Shown here: positions 38,282-47,142 of the stretch, in pieces
Position numbering within the stretch: the stretch's first letter is position 1
How the letters are laid out: every line of letters starts with the position of its first letter
Assembly (NCBI RefSeq): GCF_026113935.1
Contig: NZ_JAPEUL010000012.1
Coordinates: forward strand, 248,001 to 312,000
DNA length: 64,000 nucleotides
Source of the DNA: Marinomonas rhodophyticola
GTDB taxonomy: Bacteria > Pseudomonadota > Gammaproteobacteria > Pseudomonadales > Marinomonadaceae
Direction of reading: 5' to 3'
The notes under the pieces: model-generated
What the model was told of the DNA's origin: nothing
Databases searched by the model: none
The model's input: only the letters and a program-made list of their open reading frames with translations
Position numbers and translations under genes: made by a program

Positions 38282-40782
38282 TTATGCACGATTTGTTGGC
38301 GTTGACAAAGGCGGAACTGTTTTATCCAAAAGAGTCAGGTAGTCAGTGGGTGACATGGGGCGGTATAGATGATATCCCTGTCCCACTTGGCAGTGCCAAC
38401 TTTTAATAATTGCAGTATGCCGTCAGACTCAATGCCTTCGGCGACACTGATAATATCGAGGTTTTTACTCAGGTCTATCATGTTACGAGATAAAATTTGA
38501 CTTTGGGTATCATCGAGTAAGTTCGTAATAAAAAATCGGTCTATTTTCAATTCATCCGTTTCTAAAGCCACAAGATTTTGCATGGAGCTATAGCCGACAC
38601 CAAAATCATCAATGGCCAGTTTGAAACCAGCCTGATGTAGCTGTTTAACGTTATTGTGTACCAAGGCATTATTTTGAAAAACACTGGTTTCAGTGATTTC
38701 TATGGTGAACTTATTGGCCACTAATTGATACTTGCTTAAGTGTTCCAAGATTCGTTGGGCAAAATTTTCTTGTAGTAGGTCTAGTGCTGAAATGTTTATC
38801 GACAAGCGTTGTGTGGATAGTGCTTTGGGGTGTTGTGATGCCCATAAAAAAACACTTTCTAATAGTTTATCGGTGAGTTTATAAATAAGGCCTGTTTGTT
38901 CTGCAAGTGGAATGAATTCACCCGGTGAAACTTGTCCTATATGGTCATTGTGCCAACGAATGAGCACTTCACCTCCTACAATCTCATTTGTTGAGAGATC
39001 TACCTGAGGTTGAATATCAAAATACAAAATGTCGTGTTGGATGTCTTCTGTTAGTAGGGTAATTAAACGCAGTTGATGTGCATGGTTGTTCTTAAGATTG
39101 TCGGTGAAAGGAACCCAATTGCCGGAGGAGTAGGTGACAGAATCTTTCGCAATCAGAGCATTTTGATACAATTTATCAAGATCGGTGCCTTGAGATGGGT
39201 AAAGAGCACTGCCTATTTTATACTGATGCCGAAAATGAATTTTATTCACCAGCGTTGGATGGTCGAGAGTGTCTTGTATTTGCTGAATTTGCGTTTTGAG
39301 TGCTTCTGGCTGGGTGCTGATGAAAACAATATTTTTTGTTGTCATGCGGATGATCTTCATCGCGTTTTTCTTGGACAATGAAAAGGGTAATAATCCGTCC
39401 ATTGTCATGGTTTGTTGATGCACCTTTAAAATAATTTCACACATAGCGGCATCGGCTTTTGCTGGGCCGAATGCTTGGCTTAATGTTTGGTGGTTCGTTA
39501 GGTCTATTATGACTAAGGCTAGTTTTTGGTTAGTTAGGCCTTGCTTTTCTAATTGGGCTGGTAGCTTGTCAAAATAGTAAGTCCGATTGGGCAAATGAGT
39601 TGCTAAATCGGTTAAAGCTTGTATTCGGCGGTCGCGTTCCATTTGTTTGGCTTTATCAGCAAACGCGAAAGCGAAACCGAGTAGTTGCACAATACAAGCG
39701 ATGGGGAAAATGGCTTCTGTTGCAGGGGTGATTGGGAGTATTTTCCAAAAGATAAGCGTATTTAGTATGCTGCCAGTAAGCAAAAAAAACCAAGAGAATA
39801 GATAAAACCGCACTGGTGTAAAGCCTTTGTAATAGGCTTTTATTCCCCAAGTGATACATATAAAGAAGAGAAATACTTCGATGAACGCAAAAAGCAGTGC
39901 AAATATTTTTACAGAAAAAAGCTGTGTCGCAAGTAAAAAGGCGACAAATAGCCAATCACCGTACTGTTTGATGAGGGTGTTTGGGGCGGGTATCTGCGTT
40001 TCTTTTAGAAAATGTATGCTAAAACGAAACAGAATCCATGCCCCCAATCCAAAAACAACAAAGAGGTTGCTCGTGATCCATTGACTGATTGCCTGTGAGA
40101 AAATCCATCGGTTAAAACCTGTGATAGTAGAGAGTGAGATAAAGATAATCAGGTTTAATGCTAGGTAATAAATAAAACCAGGTTGTTTCAATAAGATGAA
40201 AAGAAAGACGTTATAAATCAATAATATACATAATGTGCTGATAATAAACGTCCAGAAAATCAATTTCTGCGCTTTTTGATTTGTCGCGGTTGAGCTATCC
40301 ATTAGCTTGATTGGCGTCAGTAGCGGATGGTTGCCTTGTTTACGAATGAGTAGGCTTGTACTGTGTTGATTGGAGAGTGTGATTGGAATCCATATGCCAT
40401 CATACTGACGGCTGTCTTTGCCCCAGTCTTGTAATGCGCCTCTTTTCCATTGCGATACGAGTTGTCCATCATGAAATAAGTAAAAGTCGAGCTGCTCTAT
40501 GATGTAATAGCTAAAGGTAAGATAAAGAGTTTTTGTGCTTTCTTGTTCTGTGGCTTTGGGGAAAGTGAGCTTGTGCCAATACGCGTTTTCTGAGAAATTT
40601 TGTGATTCAGGATAAAGGTTATCGCTAAATTCATCGCTCAGAAAGGCGGCTTCAGCGGAAGTGGGGGTGATTTCTTTGAAGGTGGGAATGACGGATGGCG
40701 TGTATGAGTCGCCTCCAAAAGCATTCTGCACTGACAGCTGAGTCAGTAGTAAAAGACAAAATATAAGGGGATTGGCTGTCAT
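38282..40782 (-). CDS. 7TM sensor with degenerate GGDEF and EAL domains (frameshifted near end)
   Basis: About 833 residues. A signal peptide (MTANPLIFCLLLLTQ, ending near QNAFG) leads a periplasmic 7TMR-DISMED2-like sensor, then seven membrane helices (about residues 170-385). A GGDEF-like domain follows but lacks the GGDEF motif. The EAL phosphodiesterase domain has GGEVLIRW (EVL in place of EAL), the NIS asparagine, EITET, AIDDFGVGYSS, LKIDRF and VAEGIES, so metal and catalytic residues appear present. A one-base shift near 38400 restores SWHCQVGQGYHLYRPMSPTD and the true stop at 38282. It probably hydrolyses cyclic di-GMP. Confidence 0.87.
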
Positions 40783-40900
40783 TCCTGATGTGCCTCTTAG
40801 GCTTAACTTGGTTGCTGTTAAAAGACTTCACTTGCAATACGGTTGGCTTTCTTAAAATATAGGCGACATTTTTAATCAATGTATACTGTTTAGGATTTTT

Positions 40901-41381
40901 ATGAGCGATAAACTTACTCACTTGGATAGTCAAGGCCATGCGCACATGGTGGATGTTTCTGATAAAGACATCACTAAGCGAACGGCGACCGCTAAGGCTA
41001 TCGTTCTCATGAAGCCGATAACCCTAAAAAAGTGATAGAAGGTGGCTTACCAAAAGGAGATGTGTTGGCTACTGCACGTATAGCCGGTATCCAAGCGGCA
41101 AAGAAGACGGCCGATTTGATACCCCTATGTCACCCATTGATACTGACGAAAGTAACCGTAGATATTAATGTGGTGAGTGATTGTGAGCTTGAGGTGTTAT
41201 GTACCTGCTCTTTATCTGGTAAAACTGGCGTTGAAATGGAGGCGTTAACGGGAGCCAGTATTGCCGCTTTGACCCTTTATGATATGTGCAAAGCGGTTGA
41301 TAAAGGGATTGTGATTCAGGCGGTTTCTCTGTTAGAAAAAAAGGCGGCAAGAGTGGTGATTGGAGTAATAACAATGCCTAG
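40901..41381 (+). CDS. moaC: Cyclic pyranopterin monophosphate synthase MoaC (two frameshifts)
   Basis: Second step of molybdenum cofactor synthesis: rearranges the MoaA product to cyclic pyranopterin monophosphate. About 160 residues. Start [20 protein letters not shown] at 40901; one A is missing from the run near 41030 before [11 protein letters not shown]. The conserved LIPLCHPL and [20 protein letters not shown] are intact. A second missing base in the A-run near 41343 hides the true end [12 protein letters not shown] and stop at 41381. Without correction MoaC appears fused to MoaD. Shift positions at homopolymers suggest sequencing error. Confidence 0.92.
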
Positions 41382-41628
41382 TGTTAGAGTGGTTTTTTTT
41401 GCCTCATTAAAAGAGCGTATCGGCCAAAATGAGTATGTGGCTGAGATCGCGCTGCCATTAAGTATTGGTGATTTAAAGCACCTATTGGCAAGCCAACTTA
41501 ATCAAGGCAGTGTGCTGCTTGAAAAGGGAATTCAATCTTCCATTGATTTTGAATTCGCTAGAGACGCAGACATGGTCTCTGAAACCGTGAAAGAGGTGGC
41601 TTTTTTCCCACCTGTAACCGGAGGCTAG
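41374..41628 (+). CDS. moaD: Molybdopterin synthase sulfur carrier subunit MoaD
   Basis: 84-residue ubiquitin-like protein whose C-terminal glycine is thiocarboxylated and donates sulfur to the pterin. It starts [17 protein letters not shown] and ends in the required VTGG. The ATG overlaps the corrected moaC stop by 8 bp and its stop abuts the moaE start, implying translational coupling. Confidence 0.92.
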   Translation: MPSVRVVFFASLKERIGQNEYVAEIALPLSIGDLKHLLASQLNQGSVLLEKGIQSSIDFEFARDADMVSETVKEVAFFPPVTGG

Positions 41629-42078
41629 ATGATTCGTGTACAAGAAGAAGATTTTCACGTTGATGAGTTGTATCAAGGTCTCTTGAAAGCCAACAAGACA
41701 GGTGCCGTGGCTATGTTTGTTGGATTAGTGCGTCAGTTTTCAGACTTGCCAAAGGCGGTTTGTCATTTTGAGCTTGAGCATTATCCTGGAATGACGGAGC
41801 GAAATTTACAAAACATAGTCGATGAAGCCAATAAACGTTGGTCCTTACTTGATGTTTGCGTTGTACACCGCGTTGGCCGTTTATCAGTGGATGATCAAAT
41901 TGTGTTTGTCGGGGTGAGCGCGGCCCATCGTGCGGAAGCGTTTCAGGCCTGTGATTTTGTTATGGATTATTTAAAGAGCCGAGCGGCGTTTTGGAAAAAA
42001 GAGTCTCAAGGCTCCCAAAGCCATTGGGTGGAAGCCAATGGTAGTGATGAAGTGAGCCTAGAGCGCTGGAAAAAGTAA
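41629..42078 (+). CDS. moaE: Molybdopterin synthase catalytic subunit MoaE
   Basis: 149-residue catalytic subunit that inserts dithiolene sulfur into cyclic pyranopterin with MoaD. Seen: GAVAMFVGLVRQ, the LEHYPGM motif, VHRVGRLSVDDQIVFVGV, and the substrate lysines in FWKKE near residue 122. It begins directly after the moaD stop (TAG then ATG). Complete. Confidence 0.94.
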   Translation: MIRVQEEDFHVDELYQGLLKANKTGAVAMFVGLVRQFSDLPKAVCHFELEHYPGMTERNLQNIVDEANKRWSLLDVCVVHRVGRLSVDDQIVFVGVSAAHRAEAFQACDFVMDYLKSRAAFWKKESQGSQSHWVEANGSDEVSLERWKK

Positions 42079-42094
42079 TTTGGCGTGTGCGTGA

Positions 42095-43342
42095 CTAATG
42101 AGGGCGAAGGGTTTTCTTTCGTCCACTTGCATGACGCTCTCGGTATTCGGTATCAATGTATTTGTCTGTCGTCGCCATGCTCGCGTGCCCCGCGTCTTCT
42201 CTGACGTGTTCTTTTGGTCTGGTTTTAACATCTTCAGATATGCCTGTGTGTCGTAACCAGTGAACGGTTGCGACACGCAAATCATCAGCATCGGCACGCA
42301 TGCCATCTTCACACATACGCTCATAGGCTTTGTCGAAACACAGCTGAACAATATTACGTACTTGCCGTGAGCTGGTCATAGCGCCTTGGCCTCTATTTTT
42401 AGGCACTAGAGGGGTGTTTTCAGCAATGGTTGGAAGCATGGGTAAGTCTCGAAAACGACGGTAGCGAATCAAGGCATTGAGCATATCGTCTGATACCGCA
42501 ACTAGACGTTCTTTATTGCCCTTAGACAGCACTTTAAACCACCAATGCCCATCGGAGTCTTTAATGAAATCTCCCATCACTGGTGCTGATCGTTCGTCGG
42601 CCACTAATTCTGAAATTCGCAAATACATCCCCAGTAGGGCGTTCATAATAAACAGAGTGCGTTCGTGATTGACGGGGTCTTCTTCTGCAAGCATTTCAGC
42701 GGTTTCAATAACATAGTCCCACTGTAGGTTAGAAATTCGTCGCACTTGCTTACGCGTTACTTCTTTCTTAACAAATTTACTTTTTTGTCTAATTAAAGCA
42801 ACTGGGTTTTGCTGCGCGGCATCTTCTTGCATAAGAAAACCATAATAAGACGATAGAATTGAGAATGTGGCGCGGATTGCCGCTTGAGACAACGAGTGCA
42901 ATTTTGTTTTTGGTACGTCACCATTTTTGAATTCCAATTTGCTGACATGGGCCACAAAGGGTCGCCACTCTTTGTTTGCGATTCTTTGTCCCATGTGTAA
43001 TTTAAAACGAGCAACGTTTTTTATGCCAATCCAACTTTCGGGAGGTGTTATGCAAAAGTGTATAAATTCTTCAATTTGATCGCGTCGCAATTGAGTAGTA
43101 GGGCAATTAGCAATATTCCATGACCACAGTAGTAGTCGTTCTACTTCTCGACGATACGAGTTGAAAGTAGCACGGGAGCCGTTGTAGCTATAGATAAAAC
43201 ATAAGGCAAGTTGGAGATCTCTGCGATACTCGGAATCACTAAGTTGAGGTGTCGATGCACTCAGATGAGTAAGAATACTATCAAACTGAGTGAAAGGGTT
43301 TGGTAGATTTTCTAAGTTATCGATTAAAGCAAGCGGCGTCAT
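42095..43342 (-). CDS. Solitary tyrosine recombinase/integrase
   Basis: 415-residue site-specific recombinase. The catalytic set is visible: Arg in LGMYLRISELV, Lys in VLSKGNKERLV, HxxR in VHWLRHTGIS, His in DAGHASMATTDKYI and the nucleophile Tyr in that same block. The N-terminal half (residues 1-200) holds a helical SAM-like domain. It is intact and convergent with moaE, 16 bp apart, with no phage or transposon genes around it. It could be the remnant of a transposed unit, or a stable recombinase with an unknown target. Confidence 0.88.
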   Translation of the reverse strand: MTPLALIDNLENLPNPFTQFDSILTHLSASTPQLSDSEYRRDLQLALCFIYSYNGSRATFNSYRREVERLLLWSWNIANCPTTQLRRDQIEEFIHFCITPPESWIGIKNVARFKLHMGQRIANKEWRPFVAHVSKLEFKNGDVPKTKLHSLSQAAIRATFSILSSYYGFLMQEDAAQQNPVALIRQKSKFVKKEVTRKQVRRISNLQWDYVIETAEMLAEEDPVNHERTLFIMNALLGMYLRISELVADERSAPVMGDFIKDSDGHWWFKVLSKGNKERLVAVSDDMLNALIRYRRFRDLPMLPTIAENTPLVPKNRGQGAMTSSRQVRNIVQLCFDKAYERMCEDGMRADADDLRVATVHWLRHTGISEDVKTRPKEHVREDAGHASMATTDKYIDTEYRERHASGRKKTLRPH

Positions 43343-43671
43343 AATCTTTCATATCCAAATTGATGTCCTATATTAACAAAATTTTCGATGTATCCCACTG
43401 ATTTATCATTCGCTACAAGCCTATCTTTAAAAAGTCGGTCTCAGTTTGTCTTTTTCTTCCTCATTTTTCAGCCTTTATGTCTCATTTATTTTGATTTCAT
43501 TCTTTTTTATGTGATTTTGATGCAATTTGATACTTATTAATTCGTATTTGGAACAAAGGTGGAAGATAAGGTTTTGGGGTTTTTAAATTAAATTAAAAGA
43601 CTATTATGAACTCATCGAAACACAATATGAATTGTGAATTAACATCAATATAGAATATCGAGGGAATAAAT
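43343..43671. promoter_or_regulatory. AT-rich upstream region of the secreted mini-proteins
   Basis: About 330 bp, very AT-rich, no open frame. Near its end is a perfect 6-bp inverted repeat CACAAT-ATGA-ATTGTG at 43621-43636, about 35 bp upstream of the first mini-protein start, suitable for an operator. The ribosome site GAGGGAATAAAT is clear. No confident promoter hexamers were assigned. Confidence 0.4.
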
Positions 43672-43944
43672 ATGAAAACTTTTTCTAAATCAGCTATTAC
43701 ATTTTTTACTGCTTCTGTTATGGCAGCGTCTGCATTTGCTTCTGAATCAACAGATCGTGTGCAAAGCGCTAAAGGCAGTGTTGAAGCCTTGGGTGTTACG
43801 CTTGAAAACATGGGTGCTAACGTCGATACAAATGTCGATTTAAACGGTGCTTACACAGCGGATCAAAAAGCAGCTGTATACAAAGCTAAACACGCTGAAC
43901 TACAAAGCCAGTTTAATACTTTGCATGCTCAGTCTGCTGAATAA
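43672..43944 (+). CDS. Small secreted protein, first of a tandem pair
   Basis: 90 residues with a signal peptide (MKTFSKSAITFFTASVMAAS, cleavage after AFA). The mature part of about 66 residues has the blocks DRVQSAKGSVEALGVTLENM, NGAYTADQKAAVYKAKH and a final LHAQSAE; no cysteine. Predicted two helices around an Asp/Asn-rich turn. I do not recognise the family. It is a clear paralogue of the next gene, 46 bp downstream, probably in one transcript. Confidence 0.75.
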   Translation: MKTFSKSAITFFTASVMAASAFASESTDRVQSAKGSVEALGVTLENMGANVDTNVDLNGAYTADQKAAVYKAKHAELQSQFNTLHAQSAE

Positions 43945-43990
43945 TTTAGGCTAAAAATATTTTTAATTATTAATTGAAGAGGGTTATATT

Positions 43991-44269
43991 ATGAAAACGT
44001 TAAATAAAGCAGCATTGGCTATACTTGCAGCAACAGTTATGACAACTAGCGCATTTGCTAGTACAGAGGGTGCTACAGAGCGTGTTCAAAGCGCCAAAGG
44101 TAGTGTAGAAGCACTTTCTGTTACTCTTGAAAACATGGGGGCTGATGTAGACGCAAGTGTGGATATGAACGGTGCCTATACGGCCGATCAAAAAGTATCA
44201 ATCTACAATGCAAAGCACGACGAACTACAAGCTCAATTTGATGCGTTACGCGCTCAATCAGCAGAGTGA
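43991..44269 (+). CDS. Small secreted protein, second of a tandem pair
   Basis: 92 residues, signal peptide MKTLNKAALAILAATVMTTS ending AFA. The mature part has ERVQSAKGSVEALSVTLENM and MNGAYTADQKVSIYNAKH, about 75% identical to the upstream paralogue by eye, while the signal peptides differ more. Ribosome site AGAGGG. Function unknown; the conserved mature half implies selection. Followed by a strong terminator. Confidence 0.75.
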   Translation: MKTLNKAALAILAATVMTTSAFASTEGATERVQSAKGSVEALSVTLENMGADVDASVDMNGAYTADQKVSIYNAKHDELQAQFDALRAQSAE

Positions 44270-44287
44270 TACTGTGCAGTTCTTACA

Positions 44288-44317
44288 AAAAAGCCAAACA
44301 TTTGTTTGGCTTTTTTA
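44288..44317. terminator. Bidirectional terminator after the mini-protein pair
   Basis: AAAAAAGCCAAAC / GTTTGGCTTTTTT inverted repeat with short ATTT loop, between convergent genes. Confidence 0.9.
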
Positions 44318-44322
44318 TTGCT

Positions 44323-45738
44323 TTAATTTTCTTCTTCTAAATCTTCTTGTTTTTCTGCTTCATTTATTATTTTAAATTCTTCTATTGTATTATTTATGAT
44401 GCTTTTTTCATTTTCTGTAGCATCTTTCTCTGCTCGGGTTATTAAATACTGAGCAGTCTTGTCTTTTCCTTGGCTGAAATCTAATAGTGCGCGGTAGTTT
44501 AATGCCATTGGTATATTGTTTCTGGATTGATAGTACTGAATATTAGCACGCCAAATTAGACGTTTTTCATAGATATAGTCAGATGATACGTTAATGGGTT
44601 TTGATTGGGTGGATTGTGCGTATAACATAGAGAAAAGGATGTTGTTGGGAGAAAGTTCTAATTGTCGGTTAATAATAACCAATCCTTCTTCTGCGTTATT
44701 TGCAGCGATAAAGCTTAGGGCTTGCAGGTAATCTGTAAACTTATTGTGCTTTTCTAGCTTGTTTAAGAAGCTTAGTGCACGTTCGGGTGACTGGACAATA
44801 TAAGAAAAGAGTGCCTTGGCAAAGTTTCTGACATCATTGTCTTGGATTCTTTGGTCCAAGTACGCCAATGGTCTGTCTTCTAAGCCAGCTCTGTACGCAA
44901 GCAGACTAGCCCGGAAATAATCAAAGTCACTCTGGGGGCGACTGTTTAGTATACTTTCCTGAGTGTCTGTGCTGAATGAATCAGAGAGACGAGAGTTTGG
45001 TGATGGGTGGGTGGACAAAAACTCTAATTTTGGTCTGCCTAGGGCTTGTTTAAAAAAGGCTTGAAAGAGTTTGGTCATGCCTTCTGGTGGTAGACCGGCG
45101 TTAATTAGGTATTCTCGCCCACGTCTGTCTGCTTCCTGCTCTTGATTTCGACTGTAAGTTAGTGTGTTTTCGGCTTGGTTTGCGATACCACCTAACCATA
45201 GTGCAGTAGTCGCATCGCCACCTGCTCCGGCGAGAGCCGCTGCAATCCCAGCGCCTAACATGACTAACGTTTTGCTAAGCTCTTCACTAGAGTGTTTTGT
45301 TTGGCGTTCATAATGTCGAAGATCTAAATGGGCCACTTCGTGTGCTAATAATCCATAGAGCATGTCTTCACTGGTGATCATTTCCATAATATCGGAATAG
45401 ATAAAAAGGTGATTGCCGGGAATGACAAAGGCGTTACTTTGGGTGCTATTGAGCAACGTCATTTCAACAGTGGTATTGTAAAGATTTGTCTGTGGCAGGA
45501 TATGAGAAAGCGCATCTTTCAAATAGTCGTAAGCGGGTGGGAAATCGATTAAGGCGCGACTGCCATTCAGTTTTCTAAACCAGTGCTGTCCAAGTATGTA
45601 AGAGGGATTAGATAATGCCCTCTCGTCCTTGTTGGCTTCAAGATCCGGAAGGTTTGCATTTGACATACTTGAGAAAGTGCTTGTAAAAACAATGGCTAAG
45701 ATGGTTAAGCTTGTTGTAACGTTTGAAAATAGTCTCAT
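44323..45738 (-). CDS. bepA: Periplasmic M48 metalloprotease/chaperone with TPR, BepA-like
   Basis: 471 residues. The N-terminus is hydrophobic (SLTILAIVFTSTFSS) and acts as a signal peptide. The zinc protease motif is LLAHEVAHLDLRH near residue 133, with the third ligand in NQEQEADRRG and the family motif LSTHPSPNSRL. The C-terminal half is helical, TPR-like. BepA acts in outer-membrane protein quality control, assisting or degrading LptD with the BAM complex. Divergent from the TusA-like gene. Confidence 0.9.
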   Translation of the reverse strand: MRLFSNVTTSLTILAIVFTSTFSSMSNANLPDLEANKDERALSNPSYILGQHWFRKLNGSRALIDFPPAYDYLKDALSHILPQTNLYNTTVEMTLLNSTQSNAFVIPGNHLFIYSDIMEMITSEDMLYGLLAHEVAHLDLRHYERQTKHSSEELSKTLVMLGAGIAAALAGAGGDATTALWLGGIANQAENTLTYSRNQEQEADRRGREYLINAGLPPEGMTKLFQAFFKQALGRPKLEFLSTHPSPNSRLSDSFSTDTQESILNSRPQSDFDYFRASLLAYRAGLEDRPLAYLDQRIQDNDVRNFAKALFSYIVQSPERALSFLNKLEKHNKFTDYLQALSFIAANNAEEGLVIINRQLELSPNNILFSMLYAQSTQSKPINVSSDYIYEKRLIWRANIQYYQSRNNIPMALNYRALLDFSQGKDKTAQYLITRAEKDATENEKSIINNTIEEFKIINEAEKQEDLEEEN

Positions 45739-45772
45739 AATATGGCTAATGTATTTTTGAGTAAGTTATAAA

Positions 45773-46015
45773 ATGAACGATCTATACGAAGAGTATGACG
45801 TAATCTTGGATGCAAGAGAAGATCGTTGTCCAATGCCTTTGCTAAAGACCAAGATGGCGTTAAGCAGAATGGCTGTCGGGGAGCGACTGTGTGTTATAGC
45901 GACAGACTCTGGTTCGTTAAAAGATATTCCTCAATATGTGACCTTGGTTGGATTGTCTTTATTGTCGATGCAGGAAGATAATGCTGTCTATACCTTTGTT
46001 ATTCAGAAAAGCTGA
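45773..46015 (+). CDS. TusA-like sulfur carrier protein
   Basis: 80-residue SirA/TusA fold protein; the sulfur-carrying Cys is in DREDRC-PMPLLKTK-type context, here EDRCPMPLLKTKMAL near residue 19. The later LKDIPQYVT helix fits. The bepA / TusA-like / PerM arrangement is also known in Pseudomonas, where the equivalent protein is implicated in molybdenum homeostasis. moaCDE lies only 4 kb away here. It starts 34 bp from bepA on the opposite strand. Confidence 0.88.
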   Translation: MNDLYEEYDVILDAREDRCPMPLLKTKMALSRMAVGERLCVIATDSGSLKDIPQYVTLVGLSLLSMQEDNAVYTFVIQKS

Positions 46016-46027
46016 AACGGATTCGAT

Positions 46028-47084
46028 ATGTTTAAAATTGTTGATACGCTGATTAAACGATATTTTTCAAATGAGGAAGTGGTTGTTTTCTTGCTTCTGA
46101 TGATTGCGACCTTGTGTGTTTTTGCTTTTTGGGGTGGTATTTTAGCGCCGATACTGATTGCCATTGTGCTCGCCTTTCTACTGCAAGGCCTGGTGGATCG
46201 ATTGCAAAGTTTGGGTCTTGGTCATGTTACTTCAGTGCTTCTTGTATTTTCTGCTTTTATAACCGCATGCGGTGTTTTCATCGGTGTTATGGTGCCGATT
46301 ATTTGGCGTCAGGCTGTTCGCCTTGTGCAGGATGCGCCCCGCATGTTCACGGATATACGTCATGAGGTACAACTGTTTGCGGAAGGTCATCGGGATTTTG
46401 TTAGCGAAGCCGCCATTGATGAGGTGATTAACTCGCTAGCAAATGAATCAACAAATCTAGGGCAATGGCTGGTCTCTTTTTCGATTGCCAGTATTCCATC
46501 TTTGTTCTCGTTAATTATTTATTTGGTGCTTGTGCCTCTGGTCATGTTTTTTGCTCAAAGATCAGCAGAAAATTCTCACTTATATGACGTCATGGTTACC
46601 AAAAGAAAGAAAAATGATGCGTAATATCGCCCATGAAATGAATGAACAAATTGCTAATTATATTCGCGGTAAGTTCATCGAAATGCTAGTTGTGGGGATC
46701 GTAACCTATATTGTATTTTTGGTGTTTGGTTTGAAATACGCTGAATTGCTTGCTCTTTTGGTTGGACTGTCGGTGTTGATTCCATATATAGGCGCAGCGG
46801 CGGTGACAGTGCCTGTGGTACTCGTTGCTTTTTATCAGTACGGCACTCAGAGTGAGTTTGTGTATGTTGTGATCGCTTATTTAGTCGTACAAGCTTTAGA
46901 TGGGAATGTACTTGTGCCTTTGTTGTTTTCTGAAGCGGTGAATTTGCACCCATTAGCCATCATTGTTGCTGTGTTGTTTTTTGGCGGTATATGGGGGTTT
47001 TGGGGCATCTTTTTTGCGATTCCCTTAGCCACCTTGGTGAAGGCCATCATTAATGCTTGGCCAGATCAGCAACAGTTGGCCTAA
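46028..47084 (+). CDS. AI-2E family (PerM) permease (frameshifted)
   Basis: Inner-membrane protein of about 352 residues with eight hydrophobic segments, AI-2E/PerM family; some members export autoinducer-2 or act as Na+/H+ antiporters, most are uncharacterised. Frame one from 46028 has [11 protein letters not shown] and [17 protein letters not shown] one-base shift in the T-run near 46550 joins [18 protein letters not shown]; the later hallmark [14 protein letters not shown] and the ending [15 protein letters not shown] are present. Starts 12 bp after the TusA-like gene, so probably cotranscribed. Confidence 0.87.
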
Positions 47085-47108
47085 CTTTTATCACAGTATA
47101 TTACTGAT

Positions 47109-47142
47109 AGCCCTTTCTTATTGCTAAGAAAGGGCTTTTTTT
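47109..47142. terminator. Terminator after perM-like gene
   Basis: AGCCCTTTCTTA / TAAGAAAGGGCT perfect 12-bp stem with TTGC loop and seven Ts. It abuts the convergent glucosidase stop at 47141. Confidence 0.9.

Noticed and set aside
41032-41628. Apparent MoaC-MoaD fusion protein
   Set aside because: The fusion arises from a missing A in a homopolymer near 41343; the alternate frame gives the normal MoaC ending and a separate MoaD start.
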